This document shows, one piece after another, positions 22,001 through 33,013 of a DNA stretch of 64,000 nt (position 1 is its first letter; each line of letters opens with the position of its first letter). The translations under genes were made by a program, and so were the position numbers. The notes under the pieces are model-generated. The model saw only the letters and a list, made by a program, of their open reading frames with translations. It did no database searches and was not told where the DNA came from. Source of the DNA: Ciborinia camelliae (Eukaryota > Ascomycota > Leotiomycetes > Helotiales > Sclerotiniaceae); assembly GCA_025890175.1 (NCBI GenBank), contig JANPYM010000014.1:1269637-1333636 (forward strand), written 5' to 3'.

Positions 22001-25000
22001 CAAACCATCATGTCAGCAACGGTACACCAGTGGTAGTACAACCTTAATAAAACCCCTGTTTATACATAGGTATACTGATACTTTGATTGTATGTTCATTG
22101 GTTTTCAGAATTTTATAATGGTTTATGTTTATGAATTTTGTGACAGTAAAAAGCAATTGATCGAAATGCTTAAGCCATGTATCAGGCGTTGATGCAGTAG
22201 ATGTATACCATCGATCATGATTTTCTATAGCTTTATTTTCTCTTGGCACTCCCCTTTTTACTTCTACGGATGTGTTTTCCAATATGAAATTGAAGAGTCA
22301 GGTAACACAAATGAATGAATTCAAAGAATGAGTAGAAAAGTGCTGCCAAGTGCGTCTTGGAGAAAAGAAAGAGTGGTCTTTGTGTGGAGAAAGTGATGCG
22401 AGGGCAGCGAGGCGAACGGCGTACTTCCCGTTAGCGTTATTACACTTATTCAGTGGAGAAGTGATTATGATAATATTAATGAATCACAATGAATAATATA
22501 TCCCTGTGAGAAGTCTGGAGTCTGGACCAGCTCCTGCCCGTGTCTCTCCCCCCCACTGCCCCCGTATTCTTCAAGTAGAATCAATATGCTGTCGCCCGTG
22601 CACAAAAGCCCACAAAGCCCCCTAAACGCCCATAAAGTTTGAAAGTTTGAAAGTTTGAGCATCATAATAACATCATAATAACATCATACCAGTTGTAACT
22701 TGTAATTTGTACCCGCTACTACCGGTATTACCGTAAGTTAATTATATCCGCCGTTAGACTGCCTCATTCTATTACAGTGCGTTCATACGAATTTGCTGAC
22801 GAAGTCGTACACACACCGTACAGTACTCTCAATTGATAAAGGAAGCTACCTAGTGTCTACTTAGTACCTACTGACATGTAGACCCTAGAGGTTATATGCG
22901 CTCCACACCGCTAATCATACCTGGCCCATCGTTTTAGGCCAAATACGATTACTGGACTGCGTATGTTACTGTACGAATACCTGTACCTTGATAGATGCAG
23001 GTAGCAAAAAGAATCATCAAAAAGATCTAAGATTCGCTGTCGGCGTTTCTTGTCCGAAATGTCTTCATTTAGCAATATTTCAAATCAAATTAATTAGGAA
23101 ATTGGTCCCTTCCTTGCATGAATGGTCAAAAAAGCTCCCGGGGCTTGGACTTTCCTTACATGCGCTTTGCCCCGCTCAGCGATTATGGGCTGAAATCTTA
23201 CTTTGAGTAAGGCTGGTTCTATTAGCGTTTTTCATACTCCGTATATCGATTGCTTCTGATCTTCGTGTAACGTCTTCGCGCGGCTGTCTCGAATGCAAAC
23301 ATTATCAACAAGTCATTAAAATCATATCGCTTCAATCTACCTAGTCTCGTGTTTGCATCTCGTTGGATGATCTTCGGTCTTTCTGCCCTGCTCTGCCCCC
23401 GTTTATTCTCGCTATTCCTAGTAAATTCATAACGTTAGTCCACCCACTATGTTACACGACCCGCACGAAGCCTTCGGCGCTTAAACCAAACTCTGGGGAT
23501 TTCCAGGGTCTATGTCACAAGAACATACCGTTTTGCATGAAACGGATACCGAATTAGTAAGTCCAACGACCAAGAATAAATGAAAGGATGCTACATACAT
23601 ATCTCTGCTTCACTCAGCCCGTTGGGAGTAGACTTCCGCACAACCCGGCCCCAGTATGTAAGGATCTCCTGGTGGGCATGCGAATATCGACCCGTCGTGC
23701 GAAATTGAGCTTCCTAATCTGTAGAAATACATGGTATGGTATGATATCGCTCCATTTATGTTGGTTACTAGGGCTTGAACCTATATTCTGATTTGCTACC
23801 AGATTCGCGGGTCCAAGTTAATCACATGATAGTCATCTGTGTTGGAGGGTGTTCCTTGCCGTCTCTTGTGAGAAAGAGAATCTTAAATTATCCAGAAAGA
23901 TTTCAGGAAGAAAAACGAGGGAAGTAAGAAAATAATGAAAAGAGAATCTGATAAAAGGAATACATATTCGAGATAGAGAAAAAAAATACACCAATTAGAC
24001 CACGCGTCAGGAGAAGCGACGGTGCGGCACTTTTGTGAAGGGGTTCACAAGGAGGACAGTGTGGCGGCAAATTGTTCTTCAATGAAATAGAGGGGCGGCA
24101 AGTGCGGTGTTCTATGTCTGTGCTCTCTTGGTCTTTTGATTTTGCTAAATATGTAGAAGAATGTGATCGCAAAATATGATAACCCTTGGTTGATGCCCGA
24201 ACACTTGAGCAGATGTCATTGGTCGTGGCTTCATTAATTTCTTCAATATTGCATAACATGATTTATATATGCAACCTCCACTTCAAGTGATGTGGATATA
24301 TTATTACATCATGATAAAGGCAGGGAGTGACATTCGAGAACAGCTAGTAGCTACAGTCTAATACTGCGTAGACGATACTACATAACCTAGCGGTAGGACT
24401 CCTCAAATGCAAGATATTAGATAAAGCCCACCAATGGAAAAAAAATGTCTGGAAGGCAGTACATATTCGCAAGGATAACTCAACGCCACACATAAATCAA
24501 TCCCAGACAGCCAATTAGTTCTTATGCTTTCCCCGTATTACTGAAGAACAACCCAGAGCCACGGTACCTCGCTGTCATACTGCCAAAAGAAGTTTACCGC
24601 CGAATTTTAAATTGCTTAGAAATAATCCTATCTAAACGACATCAGGAAAATCAAACATAAGATTTCGGTAGCCAGTCGGTACACAAGAAATATAATGCAT
24701 GTCCTTGTTGGAGAAAGTTGCCTCGCCCCTTGATGCCGACATTGGATAGCTCTTGTCTCAAAGCTATCTGGCATTCCTACTTTTTATGCTACTTCTAGTT
24801 GGCACTGTGTTGGGTTTCTCCTCATAGGGCGTATATTAAGTTCTGTGTCCCTTCTATCATTGTGGATTCTTCATTTACTCTCGTCCCAGGTCATTGAATT
24901 CATTCATTGATATCTTCAAAGATTTTACCTTGCTGAACTACTTGAACTACTTCTCATCCAAACACAGACAGCTTATCATTTAGCAGTCCCTGGAAAATAC

Positions 25001-25010
25001 TTCCACAAAA
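19065..25010. other. Large gene desert (about 6 kb)
   Basis: No supported gene. Short frames occur throughout on both strands without recognisable motifs. Small direct repeats are present (GTTTGAAA and ATCATAATAAC units at 22635-22685). The 300 bp before 25011 form the promoter and 5' leader of the Myb/SANT-like gene. Confidence 0.45.
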
Positions 25011-26201
25011 ATGACGATGAAAATGGAACCTTTATCTCGCAAGAATTCATCAGTCATGGAGATTCCATCCTTGGTAAACATCAATGAGGACGTTAAAACA
25101 CAGAAGATGGATATTCTTATGATCCTGAATCCATCAGAGGCGAAAGTCAAGATAGAAGACTCTGACACCGAGATGGTAGATTCAGAAAACGAGCCTCACA
25201 TTCGACATGAACCCTCGCACTACATACAGCAACCGCAACCAATGTCCGGCCAGCATCCTTTAGTCCACTGTCAGTCCCAACTAGAGATTATAGAAGCCCA
25301 AAATCGTGCCCGTCTTCATGCTGCACGTTCGGGAAGAACACAACTTCCACTGGCCCCTATACATCGTCGTCCCCACACTTTCAACCCCATAAACGCCCAC
25401 CACACATACGCACACCAGTACTCCCTGCCTCCGATATATCCCCACCATGATGAGGGATATCGCTCCACGTCACCAGTTCAGCATCATCGACATAATCATG
25501 AACGCCATGATCAAATTCATCACCGTCGTCACTCCCATTCAAATTCCACTCCCAAAAAGAAAAAGCCTCGCAGCAACAAGGCCTATACACTGGAGGAGGT
25601 TGATTTCATCCGATACCACAAGGAGGACTTGAGCAAACGTTGGCCCGAGGTCCTCTCCTGTTTCAGGCGGTTTTTTATCTACCGTCAAAGAGATTCAGAG
25701 CAATGTCTTTCATCGAGATATTACAGAGATAATTTTTTGAGGATGTACGATGATAGTGGCAAACCAATGCGAGACGATAATGGAAAGATCAGAACTATTT
25801 CAGCTAAAGTTCGAAGAAGAGCAACGCCGGCTGGAAGACTGGAAGCTTTACCATATACTCTTGTGCAAAAACATCCAGAAAGAGCCATACAATACTCATG
25901 GGTGGCGGAGCACCACAAGGTTGAAGCAACAAGATTAGTAGCTGAGATGGGTGATCAAGCCCGAGGTATGTGCCCAAACTCTCTCCAAGTACATATAGAT
26001 ATATAGTTCGACGTGCTAACAGTCACGACAGAGATTTTGAATTCGCAGAGAGCGCAACAGTTTCGAAAGGAGGAACTGGAAAGAGGCATAGCGACTGAAG
26101 ATAACCAAGAATCCATAGACGAGTCCATAGATGAATCTAGCGCTTACGAGGGCTCGTCTACAGTATCAAGCCCTCAGTTATCCCCACGATCTTCCCCTTG
26201 A
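25011..26201 (+). CDS. Myb/SANT-like nuclear protein
   Basis: Two exons, 25011-25965 and 26032-26201, separated by a 66-bp intron (GTATGT donor, TGCTAAC branch, GACAG acceptor). The phase-1 join reads GDQAR-EILNSQRAQQFRKE, giving 374 aa. Residues 1-65 are acidic/polar, and 80-185 are rich in His, Gln and Pro with a poly-His-like stretch. A basic cluster (TPKKKKPRSNK) is a likely nuclear localisation signal. It is followed by a SANT/Myb-like helical unit with spaced tryptophan/aromatic residues (YTLEEVDFIRYHKEDLSKRW). The C-terminus is Glu/Ser-rich. In this arrangement I infer a DNA-binding regulator of fungal type with no assigned pathway. The ATG at 25011 has a good AAAA leader and is followed by further in-frame ATGs at codons 3 and 5. 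Confidence 0.7.
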
Positions 26202-28122
26202 ATTGGTTTCTCATTCATTATTGCGCCCTCGCACAAGCTTTCTGGGGGTTGAAAAATGACGGAGATAATGGGTGGCGTCTGGAAAGGATTCATGGGCTTC
26301 TAAATTATTTAAATTCATGAGAGATTATTGGTCTGTTTGGTTTGTCGGTATTATTGATATATTGGTATATCTCACTGCGTTTGTTTTTGGACTGGAAATA
26401 TCTTTTGATTATTGTATGCATAATGGAGAATTCTGCTAGTGTATACAAATTTATGACAACGAAATGACTTCAACCACAATATCCAGACTTTCTACCATAC
26501 AATATATTGACCCTTTGATCATGGTTAGAATTAGTGAGTAAAATGATGGTGTATTTTGGCAAGAAGATAAATCACAAAGCCCATGCAATGAGTTTATCGG
26601 AGTAGATCATATCATGAATCTTGTGTATGGCTTGGTCACGGACCAAATCATACCTTAGGTACTGCTAGTAATCCAGCGATTTTTAATAGTTGGTAGCAAT
26701 TTAATACCCTCTTTTGCACAAGATTGCACAAAGTCTTTAGGCATTTGTTCTTTCATTACTGCCAAAACGCATGACCCACATGGTAATAGAACTGCAGAAA
26801 TCACAAACTGACAACCAACGCCGCTAACACTAATACCCCTAGTATGCTAATCTAATATCTCACAGGCTTAAGTCTCATGCTCACAAGGGGGGTGATTACC
26901 ATTATCGACAAACACTCCGAAAACATATCGTAATTTTCAGTCTACCACCTCAATGCCACCAGCCCACGTGTAAATTCGTTCAAATATTGCAGAAATCTAC
27001 CGAATGCCCTGTAATCTTTCTAGGCTCATCTCGCGTTGGATCTCAATTAGTGAAGTTGAATTGAACAAACCCACTGACCCGAGGGACTGGAACGGTATTT
27101 GGAATTCATTGTAGTAATCAAACCCACAACCGTCCCACTCTCCCCAATTTATTTGCGGGATCCCGGACTCTAAGAAGATCAGATTGATTCAGAACGTATT
27201 CGTCAACTCCTTCATTTTACCTTCACCACCTCCAACATTTCCGAAATGGTTTAGTTGCACACAAAAGCCACCTTCCATCCCCAAGTTAAATTCCTTTAGC
27301 ATCTTTTAGCCCAAGCTTCCGGACCGTCGGCTGGATATTTCCAAGATAAGCACTGAAGTTGAAGACAATTTGAGTCTCTTTTTACCCGGGGCGTTGACTA
27401 CCAACCCAACTCAAGCATTCTCACCCACTACTTCCATGAAGCCATGCCACAACTACATATCAATAAGTTAGATTTCAATCCAATAAGGAAGGTCATTAGA
27501 ACTACCGATTTCATATCACAATGTGGAAATTTGCGCTTCTAGTTACCATTCAAAGACATATACGAGCCTCCTGAATATTCCACCGAGACTTTGACCAACA
27601 AGTTTCCAACTCCATCTGTGACCCCATTCGCCTTAAGAAAGGCGGCATGATTTTCAAGTGTGAGATTGGACCAGCTCCATTAATCAACTACCATTGAATA
27701 GCCCATGCCATCAATCACTCGCCGAGTTTAGCTCCACAATCACCTGCCAGAAACTATCTCCTCTCGGGCTAATATGATCCTTCATCACAATTACTCTCTA
27801 CCAACAATCCATATTAATGTCTTAGAGGCGCAGCAATAACGATCTTTCCCCCAAACCTTTCAAGTCCCGAAAATCTCACTGCATAATTGAGACACAAAAG
27901 TTGCAAATGCCGTGCCTCAACCTTCACAAAACAGCAGGCATGCACTGCCATCTAATCTCATTCCAGACTTTAAACAGTAAGTAAAGAATAGAAATGCAAT
28001 TGCAAGGCGGGCTGTGCATCTCGAACAACAACTACTAATACAGACCCTGCACACTTCCCGTTGGAACTTACATCAGCACTATGACCAGACTAAACCGTTC
28101 ACTGCAACATTGCCACTTCATC

Positions 28123-28359
28123 TCATGTAGTCAGGGCTCGTTCCGGGTAGTTAGTATATGAATATCGGTAGATGTATCTGCAAATTTGAAATGCCACCGC
28201 CCAAATCAAATATCCAACAACAAACCTTTCAGTATCCGCATAAAATATGCGTCTCGTCGGTTGGTTATGTGTGATTGGATACCAGAAAGGGACTAGTAGT
28301 GCTGACGAAAAGTGACCTTGAGTCCAAACCCGTGGCAGCGCAGTTTTGTTGCTTTTCAT
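28123..28359 (-). CDS. Weak candidate: small hypothetical membrane protein
   Basis: A 78-codon ATG-initiated frame beginning MKSNKTALPRVWTQGHFSSA with one strongly hydrophobic stretch near residues 48-64, ending ...TNYPERALTT. No family is recognised, and no splice partners or neighbours support it. Frames of this length occur by chance here, so it is listed only as a candidate. Confidence 0.18.
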   Translation of the reverse strand: MKSNKTALPRVWTQGHFSSALLVPFWYPITHNQPTRRIFYADTERFVVGYLIWAVAFQICRYIYRYSYTNYPERALTT

Positions 28360-29907
28360 GGATGGTATGGGTAGGGATGGGCCTCGTTAAGTTGACATGA
28401 TATCTTTGCCTTTATTTGGGGGCTTTATTTTTGCTTCAGACTTTCATTTTTTGGTTCCAATATGATGATTCGGGAATAGTTAGTATAGACGCGGACAGAA
28501 GGAATCAATAATGAACTTCCATAAATTTCGAATGATTTCTTCCGTTCTCGGTCCGCTTTCGGGGTACTGGGGAGTGAGACGAATGGATCAATTTGTATGC
28601 CCTTGAAATAGATGACTAGACATCGATGTTGATGTTAGTGTCAATGGCTTGTTGTTGAATGAGCTATACTATCTTGGACATGTAAGTGATTCGATGCATA
28701 TCACTATCAGGGCTGTTTAATCTGAGACGAACTTGGCTGTCGTCGTTTGCCCAAATAGGATATTTTCTACCCCTTTCTCCTACAGGTTCCCGGAGGTTGA
28801 TAATTTATCCCCATGATAACATATATTGTATCTGCAGATTCTTCGAGCCCAAAATGCGCTAGTGAAAGATTTGATGATTTTGAAATAGCCTAGCCAGCAG
28901 ATATCTTCATGCAGTTCCTTCTAGCCGAATGTATCCACAAGTGGCATATCTGTTGGACCAAGGATTTGACTGCCAAGATGGATTCGGCCACCTCTCTCCC
29001 TTATAGTAACACAAGTCAACTCCAGGTAATATATCATGAAGACCTTCTCGAGCTAAATGTGAATCCACTAGAGACCACCAACAAACCTCATGGCTGAATC
29101 AATCAATGCGGCGTAGATTGCTCGACAATGCCACTCGACCAGCGGTTTTAGAACCTGCGCAGTAGGCGCACGAGTATGTTCATACAAACTGTTGCGAACT
29201 TCATCATGCAGAGAGAACAATGCGTTATCTTCGATCATATGCCTATTTTGATATCATTTGTCTCACATAGAAACCTGTAATACTATAGCTGATGACTTGG
29301 ACAGGCAGCAAAATAATCACGGGTGAAGTAATTATCCTAGATGAGTCGCAACTTCAGGGCCAGACCATTTCGGCAATTGTGAGCTGGCCATAATGGGAAT
29401 TGATCACCGGAGAAATCCGAGATTAATCTTTTGCGGAGGAATTATGATTATAATTGTCAAGAATCAACAGTTTGCTGCCATGAATCCATGAAGAGCAGCC
29501 AAGAATCTTGGATCACCATGACCGCCCGTAATGCCTCCGAGGTACGGACTATCCCGCTCTATCAGCGAGAACTTACGTGAATCTATTATAAAATTGGCCA
29601 TTATAATCTATCAACAGTATATCCTTGGATTGTTCATGTTGATATGTGTAACCTGAGCATTATACCCCTCATGTGGCATTTTGGTTTTCGGAGACCCCTT
29701 TCCGTCAAATACTTTGGCGTAGAATCTAATTCTTTAAGCATGCAGATATAGAAGAGTTCTAGATGTTGATTGGAGCTGTATCTTTCCCTTAGATAGAGTG
29801 ATATACTAGTGATGCATGTAGTGATGCGTGGACCTCGGGCAACAAACGCCACAGGAAAGAAATATTGTGTGGTATGCTTATGCTTTAGGAGGCGTAGTAT
29901 CGTCCAG

Positions 29908-30114
29908 ATGAAGTTTGCAGCACGTATACTCTACTTAGAATTCTCATTAATCCTTTCTTCCATTTTTATTACTGGTATAGTCCCATTTGTGGATGCATCT
30001 GTCAAGTGTGAAGACGATGCTTTTGGCCGGTCCATGGTTACAGAGAGCACAAAGATAAGTTTTATTTCAATAAAATCACTCACTTCCATCTATCTTTCTT
30101 TGACGAATTTATAA
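29908..30114 (+). CDS. Weak candidate: small secreted protein
   Basis: 68 codons from the ATG at 29908. Residues 1-28 form a basic start plus a hydrophobic core, like a signal peptide, followed by a short mature part with a single cysteine. Such short secreted frames are of interest in plant-associated fungi, but this one lacks the paired cysteines usual for effectors and has no recognised homologue. Confidence 0.18.
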   Translation: MKFAARILYLEFSLILSSIFITGIVPFVDASVKCEDDAFGRSMVTESTKISFISIKSLTSIYLSLTNL

Positions 30115-31243
30115 TTAAGGGTTACCTCATATCAGTTCGAAGAAAATGCAGCAATAACGGTTTTAACTGCAAGGCTCGGCTCAGACTTGACAGTGATCTT
30201 TCCTTCCGGCCCCTCTCCCAACACTTCAACACTCCAAGCCAATCTTCTCGACGAATATTCCTAAAATTCCTGAATATCGATAACCATAGTCAGCGCTTCC
30301 ATGCCTTCTACGAATGTTAGAAGATCTTGCGTGTGGAGCGCTTGTGGTTATGACAGTTCACGGAAGCACATTCTTCGTACAGGAGAAACGGTCTAGAAAA
30401 CATCATACCGGTATATTTTCCAGCTATTTATATCAGAAGAGATGCAAATATTCCTATGAATCTGCGATCCGATGTAAATATAAGTATAAAATTGGATGGA
30501 AGGCAAACTGAGGAAGAAGAGTCTCCACCATCAACTTCGTTCTAGGCTACCCCGCACCACCACGACCTTGTTAGCTGTCGAACACATAGTTGTATATAAT
30601 GATTGAATCAAAAGTATCTATCTAGAACAGATCTATGCAGTTTCCAAAGACCGGCCTACCATTTGTGAATAACATCGAGTGCCTTGCTTCGTGAAAATTG
30701 ATGATAGATTCCTGTCATGCTTCATTGCTAATTTGAGGTTCATATTACCTACTACCTACCAGTCTTTATAGTATCTATGTCACAGATCTCCAACATCTCA
30801 TCAATAACTCCCATTCCAAGTTCCAGTATCCTAGTGCGAAGCTGTTTAACATCTATTGTTTCCGTTTTCCCAATCAAGCACGACCATCCAGCGCACCAGA
30901 CTAGACTTCTATGCTGCTAACTCACCTCGTCTACATTGATATACCAAACAACTTTCAGCCATCTCTATGTCATTAACACCTTTTAGCAGCAACAAAATCC
31001 AAAGATACTCGGATAAATACCAGAGTATTCGTTGGCAGATTTCGTCCTGCTCATTTACTTTGCACTACCTTGATACTGTGTACAATGATTTGAGATTTCC
31101 CAAGCAATTTTCTTATTATTATTATATGTGGAAGCGGCTTTACTATTCTGTCCTATGATACATGGTCTTATTTTTTGGAAAAAAAAAGACCTATGAAATT
31201 CCTTAAATCGCCATAACAGCGTACAATTTATCATCCTCCTAAA

Positions 31244-33013
31244 TCAAGGAGTTCCCACTAAGGTATTCCTGTACACTCCGCCCTTCCATCCGATCAATCT
31301 CAACTCTCTAGCAACAGTAGCAGTAATCATAGCAGCTCTCACATCCTTCTGCAACAACTCCGCAATCTTTCTCTCAACAATTCCCCCAAATACCTTCCTC
31401 GACCACTCACTCGATCCATAAACTATCAACACCCTTAAATCCTCCGTCCTCGTTGCCCGCACCTTCAAATCAAAAGCGCCCTCCGTCACCTCCTTAAGCC
31501 ACACAGTACCTTCTTCCGTCTCAAAGAAGTCGTGCCAAAGAGGCCGATTATCGTACTCATCATGAGTCAACACTCGACCTCTTAGAAGATCCTCGAGAAC
31601 TGCTTTGCATTGAATTACCTGTTCCTCGTATACTCCCATAATTGTGACCTCTGTGAATTTTTCACCAGATGGTGCATAGAAGTGATGATCTCCCCATTGG
31701 AGACTACACCCATTTTGTCCGAAAAGCATGTGCAATCTTCCTTGGCCATGTCCACCCAATGAATTGATGATATAAATCGGTACCATGTATGTAACGGTAA
31801 TTTGATGAGTTACAGTTACCAACGTCTCAACACTCATATAGGGGTCGGCTCGAATATATTGACCATTCAAGGCTGCAGATGCTACAGCCGCCTCATGGTA
31901 ATGTCTAAATGTGATTTGAAGAGATTGTCCGGGGAAAGTAGGGCGATAAAAAGGAGGGCACACGATTTCTCCAAAGCTGGATGCAAGGCTCATGAGGGTG
32001 TTGATCATTGCTGTTTTTGGTATGTTGAACTCTTGAGGCCATCTGCATAGGATTGCGCTGTAACTACAGTGAAAATAGAAGGTTAGCATAGGATACGGAG
32101 AAATAGCAATTGACATTAGGGAGTATGGAGTGCAAACGCGATATACATACCGGATTTGGCGATCGTAGATGCCAGGACCCGACAACTCAAGATTGAATGC
32201 TATTGCTGCAGCTGACCAGTCTATGACAACACGGGAAAGCGTATCCATAGTTGTTTTATTATCTGTGGAAGGCTCCATCTCTGAGGTTTGTTCATTCGAC
32301 AAAGCTGTTTCCTTAAGCGATAGGTCAGATGGATGGTGTGATAGATCTGGATCGGTAGATTGAACTGCAAGTTCTGGTTGAGGGTTGGCAGAAGGGTTGA
32401 TCGATGCTGCAATCAATGTAGTCAATTCATCTTCTGAAATGGCTGGTTGGGTATTGTCATTTGCACTATCGATAGGAGACGCCTCGACGATGTGATTTTT
32501 ATTGCTCGTATCGGTTGAAACAGATGTGAGTGATGGGGAATGTCGAGCTGCTTGGGCAGAACCAGAAATAGTTGGTTGAGCATGCATTGTAGAATCAGAC
32601 TCATTATTAGAGGATCCTACATCGGTGACGCCTTCGGTCTTCGAAGCTGCCGGAGCAATATTAGTGGTGGATTTTGAAGATGGAGCACTCGTGTTGGTGG
32701 CTTTTGAAGATGTAAGAGCTTGACCAGAACTAGAATCTGCTGCTTTGGCGACAACTGGGTGGTAGCGATAGCATTTAGACCCTCTCTTGCATCCATCTGC
32801 TGAAAGGAAGGCTTTGCAGGTAGCACGGGAAGGGACGGGATCTTCTGCGGAATGGGTGATTACATGATTGAATCGACATTTCGATCCGTAACGACAGCTA
32901 CCCGTGAAAATGAAGTTCCTGCAAGCCATTGGACGGGGAGGACCTTCATGTTTGTTAGGGCATCTAGATCCCGAAACGCATCGACCCACGCTATAGTATT
33001 GGCAAATGGCCAT
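31244..33013 (-). CDS. Triple CCCH zinc-finger protein with KH/RRM-like C-terminal part
   Basis: The start is taken at the ATG at 33013 (MAICQYYSVGRCVSGSRCPN). The frame continues upstream only through non-ATG codons. Three fingers open the protein: C4-X7-C-X5-C-X3-H, then two C-X8-C-X5-C-X3-H copies (CRNFIFTGSCRYGSKCRFNH and CKAFLSADGCKRGSKCYRYH). A Ser/Thr/Gln-rich linker follows (about residues 75-265), then a folded part with beta-alpha segments resembling RRM/KH-like RNA-binding modules. An 87-bp intron (32064-32150, GTATGT...CTAAC...TGTAG) divides exactly by three, so the frame is open through it; spliced length is 560 aa. Similar fungal proteins continue into RING/IBR domains after such modules, whereas this one ends in GGVYRNTLVGTP without them. 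An RNA-binding role is inferred. Confidence 0.75.
   Translation of the reverse strand: MAICQYYSVGRCVSGSRCPNKHEGPPRPMACRNFIFTGSCRYGSKCRFNHVITHSAEDPVPSRATCKAFLSADGCKRGSKCYRYHPVVAKAADSSSGQALTSSKATNTSAPSSKSTTNIAPAASKTEGVTDVGSSNNESDSTMHAQPTISGSAQAARHSPSLTSVSTDTSNKNHIVEASPIDSANDNTQPAISEDELTTLIAASINPSANPQPELAVQSTDPDLSHHPSDLSLKETALSNEQTSEMEPSTDNKTTMDTLSRVVIDWSAAAIAFNLELSGPGIYDRQIRYVYRVCTPYSLMSIAISPYPMLTFYFHCSYSAILCRWPQEFNIPKTAMINTLMSLASSFGEIVCPPFYRPTFPGQSLQITFRHYHEAAVASAALNGQYIRADPYMSVETLVTVTHQITVTYMVPIYIINSLGGHGQGRLHMLFGQNGCSLQWGDHHFYAPSGEKFTEVTIMGVYEEQVIQCKAVLEDLLRGRVLTHDEYDNRPLWHDFFETEEGTVWLKEVTEGAFDLKVRATRTEDLRVLIVYGSSEWSRKVFGGIVERKIAELLQKDVRAAMITATVARELRLIGWKGGVYRNTLVGTP

Larger units (their letters stand above)
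26202..31243. other. Large intergenic region (about 5 kb)
   Basis: No supported gene. Possible short frames: 28123-28359 (minus, ATG start, 78 aa with one membrane-like span VGYLIWAVAFQICRYIYRY), and 29908-30114 (plus, 68 aa beginning MKFAARILYLEFSLILSSIF, signal-peptide-like). On the minus strand at 30130-30270 there is a protein-like stretch (LAWSVEVLGEGPEGKITVK) ending in a stop, perhaps the relic of a gene's last exon. None is recognised. Confidence 0.4.

Noticed and set aside
23765..23815. Possible second tRNA on the minus strand (GGTTCAAGCCC B-box and TAGCAAATCAG A-box)
   Set aside because: The two boxes are too close and no acceptor or anticodon stem forms.
23903..24259. 118-codon ATG-initiated minus-strand frame
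   Set aside because: No recognisable domain, unusual composition and no supporting splice structure.
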